A DNA stretch of 64,000 bases, taken from an uncultured Acidimicrobiales bacterium. GTDB lineage: Bacteria > Actinomycetota > Acidimicrobiia > Acidimicrobiales > SZUA-35. Made by a program: the position numbers and the translations under genes. The DNA is taken from positions 1-64,000 of the forward strand of contig CAKZXA010000011.1 in the NCBI GenBank assembly GCA_937922045.1. Direction: 5' to 3'. The notes below the pieces were generated by a model. That model had not been told where the DNA came from, searched no databases, and was given only the letters and a program-made list of their open reading frames with translations. Within the stretch, counting starts at the first letter, position 1. Each line of letters begins with the position of its first letter. This document shows positions 16,871-25,487 of the stretch, one piece after another.

Positions 16871-18217
16871 TTATCCTCCCGACCGGGTGGTCGTGGTTTG
16901 GGATTTCGGTGTTGGCTTCGTGTTCACCGGCGGCCGGGTCGTCGATGGGCTCGATGCTTTCGTTGAATTCGGCGGCTGCGAGTCGTCAGACCGAGGCGGA
17001 ACGGTGAGAGGCACCGTGCTCGGTGCCCGAATGCAGGCGGGCAAGGCGTAGCTACGTTGGCGACCGTTGAAGATTGCGACCATCGAAGCGACCCCAGGCG
17101 TATGGCATCGCAGGTTGAAGATGACAGCGCCATTGCTGTTGGTGCGCTGGACCGATGAGGTCTCGAAGCTATAAACACCGTCGATGCTGACGGAGAAGTC
17201 CAATCCAGAAACGGGACCGGTGACGATGATGCCGTTCTCATCGACCGCTTCGCTGGTCACGGTAAACCCAACCGAGCCACTCATGTCTTCATAGAACGAA
17301 CCGGCGTCATGAAACTGAACCGACAGGGTGCTGTCAACGCCCACCAGGTTGAAGTTGACGACCTCGTTCGCCTCGGCATTGAGAAAGGTGATCTCCGGTG
17401 GACCCGACGTGAATCGACCAGGCACCCACGCGCGGATACGGTAGCGCCCGCCCAGAAGCCCGGTGGCAGACCAGCTACCGTCTGCGTCGATCGGCACCTC
17501 CCGGATGCCAACACCTTCGGAGGTGAAGCGTTCGAGCCGAACGATGCCGCCTGCGGCACTGCTGGTAGCGGCGGTTGGCGATGCCGGATCGGTGCCGGGA
17601 GTTGCCGCGGAGCCAGCCCCGGTCGACGACGTCTTCGGCGGTTGCGTGCCGGAGGTTTGAGTGCTCGACGGTTGTGTAGCCGGTGGCTGTATACCTGGAG
17701 ACTGTATACCTGGAGACTGTGTACCTGAAGACTGTGTACCGGAAGACTGGGTGCTCGGTGGCTTCGTTCCTGGCGGCAAGGTAATGAGAGGAATGGCCGA
17801 AGGAGGTGTGGTCGACGTCGTCGCGCCGGACGTACGGTTGCGCCCATTGCGGTTCGACAGCCCCGACGAAGACGACTCGTGAGGTGATGGGTCCGGCTCC
17901 TGGACGATCGGGGCCTTTACGTGACCGGAAAGACTGGCCCGACCACCGAACATCGCCACTTCAGCCTCGTCACCACCCTCGTCGGTAAAGAGTAGGGCTA
18001 TGGGCCGACGGCGTGTGTCAGGCGCAGCCTGGACCACAAACGGCGACGGTTCAATCTTGGTCTTAGCGATGGTCAGGTCGAGCCCGCTCAGTCGAATCTC
18101 TGTCTGCTGTTCAGGAGCGCTTTCCGTATACGCGTCGATTACGTCGGCGCGGCGATCCCATCCCGACCACAAACCGAACAGCACCAGCCCGAACAAGGCG
18201 AACTTGACGAATCTCAC
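16871..18217 (-). CDS. Membrane-anchored extracellular protein with pentapeptide repeats
   Basis: About 448 residues. A short N-terminus is followed by one membrane segment (KFALFGLVLFGLWSGW), then a predicted extracellular part. A low-complexity region is built from TQSSG/IQSPG-type pentapeptides. It is followed by a beta-rich region, EVPIDADGSWSATGLLGGRYRIRAWVPG, resembling carboxypeptidase-regulatory-like or SpaA-type modules, and a Thr/Pro tail. The GTG at 18217 is preferred over a TTG at 18235 because it starts right before the membrane segment. It lies 3 bp upstream of the penicillin-binding protein, so a cell-wall role is likely but unproven. Confidence 0.7.
   Translation of the reverse strand: MRFVKFALFGLVLFGLWSGWDRRADVIDAYTESAPEQQTEIRLSGLDLTIAKTKIEPSPFVVQAAPDTRRRPIALLFTDEGGDEAEVAMFGGRASLSGHVKAPIVQEPDPSPHESSSSGLSNRNGRNRTSGATTSTTPPSAIPLITLPPGTKPPSTQSSGTQSSGTQSPGIQSPGIQPPATQPSSTQTSGTQPPKTSSTGAGSAATPGTDPASPTAATSSAAGGIVRLERFTSEGVGIREVPIDADGSWSATGLLGGRYRIRAWVPGRFTSGPPEITFLNAEANEVVNFNLVGVDSTLSVQFHDAGSFYEDMSGSVGFTVTSEAVDENGIIVTGPVSGLDFSVSIDGVYSFETSSVQRTNSNGAVIFNLRCHTPGVASMVAIFNGRQRSYALPACIRAPSTVPLTVPPRSDDSQPPNSTKASSPSTTRPPVNTKPTPKSQTTTTRSGG
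17686..17760 (-). repeat. In-frame 15-bp tandem repeats encoding pentapeptides
   Basis: Five consecutive 15-bp units (the first three nearly identical, such as ACTGTATACCTGGAG on the plus strand) encode pentapeptides of the TQSSG/IQSPG kind. Because the unit is a multiple of three, gain or loss of units keeps the reading frame and would change linker length. More diverged copies flank it. Confidence 0.8.
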
Positions 18218-18241
18218 CCTTGCTTGTTCGGCCAAAACGAC

Positions 18242-18271
18242 AAAGAGCTGAGCCTTTCGGCCCAGCTCTTT
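18242..18271 (-). terminator. Strong hairpin downstream of ferredoxin gene
   Basis: AAAGAGCTG and CAGCTCTTT form a 9-bp stem, extended by GCC/GGC around a small loop. On the minus strand a T-rich stretch follows, fitting an intrinsic terminator for the ferredoxin transcript. It ends just upstream of the next minus-strand gene. Confidence 0.7.
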
Positions 18272-18289
18272 GAGTCGTTCGGATTAGGT

Positions 18290-18308
18290 GGCCGGTTTCG
18301 AACCGGCC
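18290..18308. terminator. Second hairpin between ferredoxin and the next gene
   Basis: GGCCGGTT and AACCGGCC form a perfect 8-bp stem with a 3-nt loop. The short T-run follows it on the plus strand, whereas both flanking genes are on the minus strand. It may act with the neighbouring hairpin or block read-through from the other strand. Confidence 0.5.
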
Positions 18309-18329
18309 TTTCTCAGTGTTCGGTGAGTC

Positions 18330-18605
18330 CTACTCAGGGACGTCGATGAAGATGCACTCGCCGGGGCATTCCTCGGCCGACTCGATCACACGATCGAGGC
18401 CACCTTCAGGGATGCGAGCCATACCTTCAGCACCCGCGGGATTCGCGACGCCGTCGAACAGCTTCTCAGCGCCGAAGTTGTCGGACGCTTCCTTCACGTA
18501 ATACAGGCCGTCGTCGAGTCCGAAGAATACATCGGGAGCGATCTCGGCGCAGAGGCCGTCGCCAGTGCACAGATCCTGATCGATCCAGACCTTCAAGTCT
18601 GACAT
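18330..18605 (-). CDS. Ferredoxin, probably 3Fe-4S type
   Basis: A 91-residue ferredoxin. The first cysteines are in CTGDGLC (13 and 19; the middle position of the usual CxxCxxC is Asp) followed by AEIAPDVFFGLDDG. The last ones are in ECPGECI (79 and 83). Replacement of the central Cys is typical of [3Fe-4S] ferredoxins that serve cytochromes P450. A middle insertion (residues 38-65) makes it longer than the usual 65 residues. A good ribosome-binding site, AAGGAG, lies 8 nt upstream of the ATG. No partner enzyme is adjacent. Confidence 0.88.
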   Translation of the reverse strand: MSDLKVWIDQDLCTGDGLCAEIAPDVFFGLDDGLYYVKEASDNFGAEKLFDGVANPAGAEGMARIPEGGLDRVIESAEECPGECIFIDVPE

Positions 18606-18620
18606 AGTGGGAACTCCTTG

Positions 18621-18644
18621 ACTGAAACAGTGAGGTTTTTCAGT
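18621..18644. promoter_or_regulatory. Inverted repeat upstream of ferredoxin gene
   Basis: ACTGAAA and TTTCAGT form a perfect 7-bp inverted repeat with a 10-bp spacer. It lies 16 bp upstream of the ferredoxin start, next to its ribosome-binding site. This position fits an operator or a 5' UTR hairpin. Confidence 0.35.
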
Positions 18645-18808
18645 TCACCGGCGCATCCACACGATTGTCGTTTGGGCCCGCTGGTAACCGTCCATACTCT
18701 ATCGGTGCTTGCCCCCTTTCAGTTAGTCGAGAGACAGGGATCACCTCCAGCACTCGGGTCCAGCCGGTCAGCTGGTCAGGTCTCTCGCATGCTGCCTACG
18801 CTACGACG

Positions 18809-20038
18809 ATGACGCCAGGCACCCAGAGTGGCACGGACAGCGACGGACCCGGAGACGACGGTTTTCGGGCCGGGGCTCTGAGCGGAATACGAGTGCTCGA
18901 CCTGACCTCGGTCGTGATGGGACCCTACGCAACCCAGATTCTCGGCGACATGGGCGCCGACGTGATCGTGGTCGAAGATCGTTCCGGCGACACCAATAGA
19001 GCCATGGGATCTGGCCCCACACCCGGGCTCTCCGGAGTCTCCCTCAACCTGATGCGCAACAAACGCAGCATCGGGCTCGACCTCAAACATCCCGATGGGC
19101 GCCAGGCATTTCTACGGATAGCGGCCACGGCCGACGTGGTCGTCACCAATTTGCGCCCCGGACCGTTGGGCCGTCTCGGCCTCGCCTACGACGACATTCG
19201 AGGCGTGCGAGACGACGTGGTCTTCTGCCAGGCCCACGGCTACCCATCCGACACCGATCAGGCCGATGCCCCCGCATACGACGACATCATCCAGGCGGCC
19301 AGCGGTGTCGCCGACCTCTTTGTCAAGCAGGGCCATCAACCATCACTGCTCCCCACCATCGCCGCCGACAAGGTCGCCGGACTCACCATCGTCTCGGCCA
19401 TCTTGGCCGCTCTCTATCACCGATCGACAACGGGTGAAGGCCAACGGATCGAGGTGCCGATGATCGACGTGATGCGGTCGTTCGTGCTCGTGGAGCACGG
19501 CTCCGGCGCAATACCGGAACCGCCAACCGGGTCAGCTGGCTATCCCCGCATCCTGACACCGAATCGACGTCCTCAGAAGACGACCGACGGCTGGATCAAC
19601 GTGCTGCCCTACACGATGAAGCACTACCGCAGCCTTTTCGAGGCTGCTGGCCAGGGCGACTTGCTCGATGATCCCCGGATGGCCACCCGCGAGTCGCGCA
19701 TCGCCAATAGCGACAGCCTCTACGCCGATGTCGCCTCCATCCTGTCTCAACGATCCACCGCCGACTGGATGACGTTCTGCCAGGCGGAGGGGATTCCGGC
19801 CACCGAGGCCGTCACCATCCAGGAGATGGTCGATGAGCTACCGATGAGCGAGCACCCAACCGCCGGTCCGTATCGCCAGATCCCTCCCCCCACACGGTTC
19901 TCGGTGACACCGACGTCTATCCGGAGGCATGCACCTGCAGCCGGCCAGGACGGCGGCGAGGTTCTCGCCGACGCCGGCTACGACACCGACCAGATCAGCG
20001 ACCTCATCGAGGCGGACGTTATGTTCAGAAGCGGTTAA
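18809..20038 (+). CDS. CaiB/BaiF family (class III) CoA-transferase
   Basis: About 409 residues. Family features are IRVLDLTSVVMGPYATQILGDMGADVIVVE at the N-terminus, NLMRNKRSIGLDLKHPDGR, and YDDIIQAASGVADLF, which holds the Asp corresponding to the catalytic residue of class III transferases. The enzyme should move CoA between carboxylic acids; the substrates are unknown. ATG 18809 is preferred: it has TACGCT 6 nt upstream, a leaderless arrangement, and the protein then begins just before the conserved domain. The frame is open 48 codons further upstream. Confidence 0.87.
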   Translation: MTPGTQSGTDSDGPGDDGFRAGALSGIRVLDLTSVVMGPYATQILGDMGADVIVVEDRSGDTNRAMGSGPTPGLSGVSLNLMRNKRSIGLDLKHPDGRQAFLRIAATADVVVTNLRPGPLGRLGLAYDDIRGVRDDVVFCQAHGYPSDTDQADAPAYDDIIQAASGVADLFVKQGHQPSLLPTIAADKVAGLTIVSAILAALYHRSTTGEGQRIEVPMIDVMRSFVLVEHGSGAIPEPPTGSAGYPRILTPNRRPQKTTDGWINVLPYTMKHYRSLFEAAGQGDLLDDPRMATRESRIANSDSLYADVASILSQRSTADWMTFCQAEGIPATEAVTIQEMVDELPMSEHPTAGPYRQIPPPTRFSVTPTSIRRHAPAAGQDGGEVLADAGYDTDQISDLIEADVMFRSG

Positions 20039-20089
20039 CCCACCCCTCATCCCTGAAAGAATTCCGCCGTCGGGTGCTACGTTTTAACT

Positions 20090-22546
20090 GTGACAAACGC
20101 CCCTCGAACTCCACCACCGCCTCGAGGCGCATCGAATCGCCGCGACCTAGATGTGTTTCCGGTCGAATACTCACGCACCCGACGATTCACCGTCGGCGCA
20201 GCCCGCAATGTCAGCATCATCGACGCCGGACGTCGCCTGCTCTTCCTCCGATCGCGGAGCCCCGACGAGCCAACCCTGTGCCTTTGGGTCGCCGACGTCG
20301 GCCAGGACGGCGTTGGACAGCAAGCTGGCGAGGAACAGATCCTCGTCGACCCGGCGCAGCTCGGCGGCCCCGACGACTCGGCGTTGCCCGCAGCCGAACG
20401 GGCACGACGGGAACGGGCAAGAGAGACCGGCTCCGGCATCGTCTCCTACTCGCTTGACCAGGCTCTGACCAAGGCGTGCTTCGCTCTGGCCGGCTCGCTC
20501 TTTCTCGTCGACCTCGCGTCAGGAGAGGTAACCACACCTCCGAATGCCGGTGGTGTATTCGACCCGCGGCTCAGCCCGGACGGCCACAAGATCGCCTATG
20601 CCTCGGGCAATGATCTGCGGATGGTCGATCTCAGCTCACTCACCGATCAGCCGGTGATGCAAAGTGGCAACGATGCCATCAGCTACGGCCGCGCCGATTT
20701 CATCGCCGCCGAGGAGATGGGTCGGTCCCGCGGCTTCTGGTGGAGCCCCGATGCCTCCATGCTTCTGGTCACTCGGGTTGACGAAAACCCTGTCGAGCAA
20801 TGGTGGATCGGTGATCCAGCCCACCCTGAACGCCAGCCAAACGCTGTGCGCTATCCGGCCGCTGGCACGATCAATGCGGTCGTCGATCTCTACCTCGTCA
20901 AGCTCGATGACCTCAGCACCAACCAGGGCCCAACCAAGATCCATTGGGACGACGCTTCGACGTATGAATATCTCGCCAACGTGATATGGCCTTCCGGCAA
21001 GCAGCCCCATCTGATCCGCCAGACACGCGATCAGCGGGAGGTCTCGATCGCCGAGCTCCATCTCGACAACGAGGCCGCTCCCTCCCTCGTCAACCGGCAT
21101 CGGATCTACGACGACGTGTGGGTCGAGCTCATCGCCTCGTCACCTACGGTTTGTGACGCTGGCTTGCTCACCATCGAAGACATTCCCGGGCGAGACCGGC
21201 CCGGCATCGGGCCAGGCCCGGGACGGCGAGCCCTGGTCCTCGACGGCACACCGGTCACCGGCGACGAACTGAGGGTGCGATCCATCGAGGCGGTGGTCGA
21301 CGACCTCGCCATCGTGGCCGCCTGGACGGTGCCGTCCGAGATTCACCTCTTCGCCGTGCCGCTTGGCTCTTCCGACGCACTCCGCGGTGTGCGGCCCCCC
21401 GTTCGCCTCACCGATCAGCCCGGGGTGCACGGCATAGCCGACTGGATGCGCCCGCCGTCCGAAGCATCGAGTAAGCCGTCGGCCAGCACAGCTCCACCCG
21501 ATACTTCTACCACGAGTTCACCCGCTGAGGCTCTCTTCGTGGTGTCGAGCTCGCGTCCCGATCTCGACCACACCGCCCTCAACCTCCATCGCCTCGTCGA
21601 CCTGATCGGTGAAACCCACCTCGGGCCCTCGGTGGCCGAGATCAAGGACACCTCACAGCGACCGAGTTTGCAAGCCTTTCCACTCTTTCATCCGCTCGGC
21701 GCCGATCGGCTCGAGTCGGCCATCTTCTTTCCTGCCGATCACGACGGTGAAACCCCGCTGCCCGTGCTCCTCGACCCCTACGGCGGCCCTCACGCCCAAC
21801 GGGTACTGAAGACCTACCGACCCCATCTGGTTTCCCAGTGGTTCGCCGACCATGGCTTTGTGGTAATCGTGACCGACGGCAGAGGCACACCCGGGCGAGG
21901 TCCGCGCTGGGAACGCCAGGTGTGGGGCGACCTGGCTGAACCCGTGTTGGAAGACCAGCTGGCCGCCCTCGACGCGGCAGCCAGCGAATTCGATCTGCTC
22001 GACCTCAGCCGGGTCGGTATCCGAGGCTGGTCGTTCGGAGGCTACCTTGCCGCCCTCGCCGTGCTCCGACGACCAGATCGCTTCCATGCCGCCATCGCCG
22101 GCGCGCCCGTGACAGACTGGCGCCTCTACGACACCCACTACACCGAGCGCTATCTCGGCCATCCCGACAGCCATCCCCTGCACTATCAGCGCACAGATCT
22201 CATGGCTGATGCCGCCAACCTGAAGAGACCCCTGATGTTGATCCACGGTTTAGCCGATGACAACGTGGTCGCCGCCCACACCCTGCGCTTCAGCACGGCG
22301 CTGCTCGCCGCTGGCCGCCCTCACCGTGTGCTCCCACTGTCGGGGGTCACCCACATGACGCCGCAGGAAACGGTGGCCGAAAACCTTTTGCGCATCCAGC
22401 TCTCCTTCCTCCAAGAGATGCTCTACGGCCAGCCGATGATGGCCTCCTCGGAGGAGCCAGCCGCCCCGGTGGTCACGTCGGAACCGGCGGGTCAGCTGAT
22501 GGGGTACCAAACCGAGCGGCCAGCGACGGGCGATGCCTCACCGTGA
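20090..22546 (+). CDS. S9 family serine peptidase (DPP-IV/prolyl oligopeptidase type)
   Basis: An 818-residue protein with an N-terminal beta-propeller-like region and a C-terminal alpha/beta-hydrolase domain. The nucleophile elbow is GWSFGGYLA (Ser 648); the Asp is in HGLADDNV and the His in LSGVTHMT. DPYGGPHAQRV precedes the catalytic domain. There is no signal peptide, so the enzyme is probably cytoplasmic. Start GTG 20090 has TACGTT 6 nt upstream and no Shine-Dalgarno. The stop overlaps the rsgA start by 4 bp (GTGA), indicating translational coupling. Confidence 0.9.
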   Translation: MTNAPRTPPPPRGASNRRDLDVFPVEYSRTRRFTVGAARNVSIIDAGRRLLFLRSRSPDEPTLCLWVADVGQDGVGQQAGEEQILVDPAQLGGPDDSALPAAERARRERARETGSGIVSYSLDQALTKACFALAGSLFLVDLASGEVTTPPNAGGVFDPRLSPDGHKIAYASGNDLRMVDLSSLTDQPVMQSGNDAISYGRADFIAAEEMGRSRGFWWSPDASMLLVTRVDENPVEQWWIGDPAHPERQPNAVRYPAAGTINAVVDLYLVKLDDLSTNQGPTKIHWDDASTYEYLANVIWPSGKQPHLIRQTRDQREVSIAELHLDNEAAPSLVNRHRIYDDVWVELIASSPTVCDAGLLTIEDIPGRDRPGIGPGPGRRALVLDGTPVTGDELRVRSIEAVVDDLAIVAAWTVPSEIHLFAVPLGSSDALRGVRPPVRLTDQPGVHGIADWMRPPSEASSKPSASTAPPDTSTTSSPAEALFVVSSSRPDLDHTALNLHRLVDLIGETHLGPSVAEIKDTSQRPSLQAFPLFHPLGADRLESAIFFPADHDGETPLPVLLDPYGGPHAQRVLKTYRPHLVSQWFADHGFVVIVTDGRGTPGRGPRWERQVWGDLAEPVLEDQLAALDAAASEFDLLDLSRVGIRGWSFGGYLAALAVLRRPDRFHAAIAGAPVTDWRLYDTHYTERYLGHPDSHPLHYQRTDLMADAANLKRPLMLIHGLADDNVVAAHTLRFSTALLAAGRPHRVLPLSGVTHMTPQETVAENLLRIQLSFLQEMLYGQPMMASSEEPAAPVVTSEPAGQLMGYQTERPATGDASP

Positions 22547-23673
22547 GCGATGATCTAGCCGCCCTCACCCCAGACCTCGCCTCGTTGGGCTGGACCGACG
22601 AACACGAACGCTGGGCAGAACAAGAGGGCCCGTCGCTGATCCGCGGTCGCGTCGCTCGGGTGAGCCGCGGTTACAGCCTGGTGTTTACGGGCGGCGAGGC
22701 CGTGCTCGCTGCGACGGCCTCCATTCGCTCCCAGCACGACCTTGCGCCCGCCACCGGTGATTTCGTGCTCCTACGCGATGAGGACGAGGAAGGCCAGGAG
22801 GAAGACGGTCCTGTGGTCGCCGCCATCGCTGAGCGAACCACAGCCCTGGCTCGCCGGGCTCCCGGCCGAGTCCCCGAGCCACAGGTTCTGGTGGCCAACA
22901 TCGATGATGTCTTCGTCATGCACGGCCTCGATCGAGAGCTTAATCTACGGCGGCTCGAACGACAGCTTGTCGTCTCATGGGAGAGCGGCGCCCAACCGGT
23001 GATCGTCTTGACCAAGCCCGACACGATCGACAACGTGGCCGAGGTGGTGGCCGAAGTCGAGACGATAGCGGTCGGTGTTGATGTGCTCGCCGTTTCACCC
23101 ATCGACGGGACGGGGCTCGACGAGATCGCTCGCCGGGTGGCACCAGGGCGCACGGTAGCCATGATGGGCCTCAGCGGCATCGGCAAGTCGACGCTGGTGA
23201 ACGCCTTGACCAACGGTGTCGTGCAACGAACCGGCGAGGTGCGGGCCACCGACCGGCGGGGTCGGCATACCACGGTGACCCGAGACCTCATTCCCATCCC
23301 CGATGGCGGTCTACTCATCGACACGCCCGGCATTCGCGAGATCGGTCTCTGGCAGGCCTACGACGGTCTGGCCACCACCTTCCCAGCGATCGAGGCTGCA
23401 ACCGGCTCATGCCGGTTTGCCGACTGCGCCCACGACCAGGAGCCAGGTTGCGCCATTCGGGAGGCGATCGCCGATGGCAGTATCGACCCTCGACGGCTCG
23501 AGCACTGGACCGACCTCAGCGGCGAGCTTGCCCTCCAAGAGGAGCAGCTCATCGAGTTCGATCGACGCGTCGAGTCTCGCGATCGAGCCGAGGCAGAACG
23601 TCGACGCGACCAGGAACGTTCGAACACGAAACGTCGAAAGACAGCGACCCGGAAAGGTCGACGCAAGAAGTAG
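22543..23673 (+). CDS. rsgA: Ribosome small subunit GTPase RsgA
   Basis: A 376-residue circularly permuted GTPase that assists late 30S subunit maturation. The order of GTPase motifs is permuted as expected: TKPD (G4), then GLSGIGKSTLVNAL (G1), then DTPGIRE (G3). A zinc-binding C-terminal part shows CRFADCAHDQEPGC. An OB-fold precedes the GTPase domain, and a basic tail (RRDQERSNTKRRKTATRKGRRKK) probably binds rRNA. It starts with GTG overlapping the peptidase gene. Confidence 0.94.
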   Translation: MSDDLAALTPDLASLGWTDEHERWAEQEGPSLIRGRVARVSRGYSLVFTGGEAVLAATASIRSQHDLAPATGDFVLLRDEDEEGQEEDGPVVAAIAERTTALARRAPGRVPEPQVLVANIDDVFVMHGLDRELNLRRLERQLVVSWESGAQPVIVLTKPDTIDNVAEVVAEVETIAVGVDVLAVSPIDGTGLDEIARRVAPGRTVAMMGLSGIGKSTLVNALTNGVVQRTGEVRATDRRGRHTTVTRDLIPIPDGGLLIDTPGIREIGLWQAYDGLATTFPAIEAATGSCRFADCAHDQEPGCAIREAIADGSIDPRRLEHWTDLSGELALQEEQLIEFDRRVESRDRAEAERRRDQERSNTKRRKTATRKGRRKK

Positions 23674-23743
23674 TGGCCAACCAGCCCCACATCGGCACGG
23701 TGCCCATCAGCAATGGTGAATCCAGCTAGTCTGTAGGCAGGAT

Positions 23744-24205
23744 ATGGACCCATTCCAACAGTCGAACTCACGCCAACCGAAGACCTCAGCTCGCTGGTTC
23801 GCAGCGGTGACGATCGTCGCCCTCCTGCTCGCTGGCTGCGGAAGGTCGGGGCCAGATGACGCCGGAGCAACCGCAACGGGCGGCCTCAGCGATGCCCTTC
23901 CCGGCGCCGAAGGCGACGATCAGACCGAAGCCCAACCGGAAGCGGCAATGGCCGGGGTCCGGGCGGTAAGCGAGGAGCCGGTTGTTGCCGTCCTGCCGGG
24001 AGCAGCCGACGCACCCACGACAACGGCGACCACCTTCCCGGTTCCGGCGAGCAAGGTCTATGTCGTGCAATCTGGCGATTCCTTGTCGGTGATCGCCGAT
24101 AGTTTCGACGTGACGATCGACGACATTCGGCGGGCAAACCCGAACGTCGAAGACATCCACAAAATCAAACAAGGCCAAGAGCTCGTCATTCCGGCCCCAA
24201 GCTAG
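23744..24205 (+). CDS. LysM-domain lipoprotein
   Basis: A 153-residue exported lipoprotein. The N-terminus has a signal sequence ending in a lipobox (VALLLAGC), predicting lipidation at Cys 31. A disordered linker follows, then a C-terminal LysM domain (KVYVVQSGDSLSVIADSFDV, ending in IKQGQELVIP) that should bind peptidoglycan. No catalytic domain is present, so it is probably a wall-binding adaptor. The stop codon TAG forms part of a TAGGCT element in front of lhgO. Confidence 0.88.
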   Translation: MDPFQQSNSRQPKTSARWFAAVTIVALLLAGCGRSGPDDAGATATGGLSDALPGAEGDDQTEAQPEAAMAGVRAVSEEPVVAVLPGAADAPTTTATTFPVPASKVYVVQSGDSLSVIADSFDVTIDDIRRANPNVEDIHKIKQGQELVIPAPS

Positions 24206-24216
24206 GCTTCATCCCA

Positions 24217-25455
24217 ATGAACGGCGGATTGGGTACAAGTCGTGTGGATGTAGCGATTGTCGGCGGTGGCATCGTTGGCCTGGCGACCGCCTGGAAACTC
24301 ACCCAGCGCCGTCCCGACCTCTCGATCGTCGTGATCGAGAAGGAAACTGCCGTCGCCCAGCATCAGACCGGCCACAATTCCGGTGTGCTCCACTCCGGCA
24401 TCTACTACAAGCCCGGGAGCCTCAAGGCGCGAACGTGCACCGAAGGCCGCCTGGCCATGATCGAGTTCTGCGAAACCCACGACATCGGCTATGACCTGAT
24501 CGGCAAGGTCATCGTCGCCACGCGCACCGAGCAGCTCACGCCCCTGCGCAAACTTGAGGAGCGCGCCGTCTCAAACGGGGTGACCGCTCATCGAATCGGC
24601 CCTGAACAACTGGCCGAGCTCGAACCTCACAGCGCGGGGATTGCCGCCCTCCACGTTCCAGGAGCGGGCATCATCGATTACAGCGAAGTCTGTCGTCGGC
24701 TGGCCGGGCTTCTCGTCGAAGCTGGGGTTCAGCTCCGTACCGACACCATCGTCACCGACATTTCCGAGCGCCCAGACGCGGTGCGCGTGTCGGTCACACC
24801 GGGTCCGAACGCCCCCATCGACGACTACGGCCTGCAGAGTAGCCTCGTCGTCACCTGCGGTGGGTTGCAAAGCGACCGCCTCGCTCGCCATACCAACCCT
24901 GAGCTGGCCGAACGGATCCTGCCCTTCCGCGGCGAGTACTACGAACTATCACCGGCCAGCGGCCACCTCGTGAACGCCCTCATCTACCCCGTGCCAGACG
25001 CACGGTTCCCCTTCCTCGGCGTGCATCTCACAAAGATGACGAATGGGTCGGTGCACGCTGGCCCAAACGCTGTGCTCGCCCTCGCCCGCGAAGGGTACCG
25101 GTGGCGCGACATTGATCTCGGTGATCTGGCCGAGGTGGCTAGGTTCCCGGGCTGGTGGAAGCTGGCCGCAAAATATTGGAAGATCGGGGCTGGCGAATAC
25201 TACCGATCGCTCTCAAAAAACGCCTTCGTCACCGCCCTGCAAGAGCTCGTACCCGAGCTGAGCCATGCTGATCTCGAACCATCGCCAGCCGGAGTTCGGG
25301 CTCAGGCCGTGTCTCCCGAGGGCGACCTGCTCGACGACTTCGTCTGGTCTGAGTCGGATCGGATCGTGAACGTTCTGAACGCTCCGTCTCCAGCCGCCAC
25401 CGCCTCGCTCTCGATCGGCGAACAGATCGCCCAACGGGCCGAAGGCCACCTCTAG
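24217..25455 (+). CDS. lhgO: L-2-hydroxyglutarate oxidase LhgO
   Basis: A 412-residue FAD-dependent oxidase that converts L-2-hydroxyglutarate to 2-oxoglutarate. The Rossmann motif is DVAIVGGGIVGLATAWKL and the family signature is HNSGVLHSGIYYKPGSLKA, with FLGVHLTKM in the substrate region. Length is normal. ATG 24217 lies 8 nt after TAGGCT, whose TAG is also the stop of the LysM gene. It ends 32 bp from the convergent cyclase gene. Confidence 0.92.
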   Translation: MNGGLGTSRVDVAIVGGGIVGLATAWKLTQRRPDLSIVVIEKETAVAQHQTGHNSGVLHSGIYYKPGSLKARTCTEGRLAMIEFCETHDIGYDLIGKVIVATRTEQLTPLRKLEERAVSNGVTAHRIGPEQLAELEPHSAGIAALHVPGAGIIDYSEVCRRLAGLLVEAGVQLRTDTIVTDISERPDAVRVSVTPGPNAPIDDYGLQSSLVVTCGGLQSDRLARHTNPELAERILPFRGEYYELSPASGHLVNALIYPVPDARFPFLGVHLTKMTNGSVHAGPNAVLALAREGYRWRDIDLGDLAEVARFPGWWKLAAKYWKIGAGEYYRSLSKNAFVTALQELVPELSHADLEPSPAGVRAQAVSPEGDLLDDFVWSESDRIVNVLNAPSPAATASLSIGEQIAQRAEGHL

Positions 25456-25487
25456 CCAATCTCGGCATCGTCGAGTTACTGAGACGG

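Noticed and set aside
18290..18308. A tRNA T-arm at the GGTTCGAAACC stretch
   Set aside because: It is simply the loop region of a symmetric hairpin; no other tRNA arm lies at the right distance.
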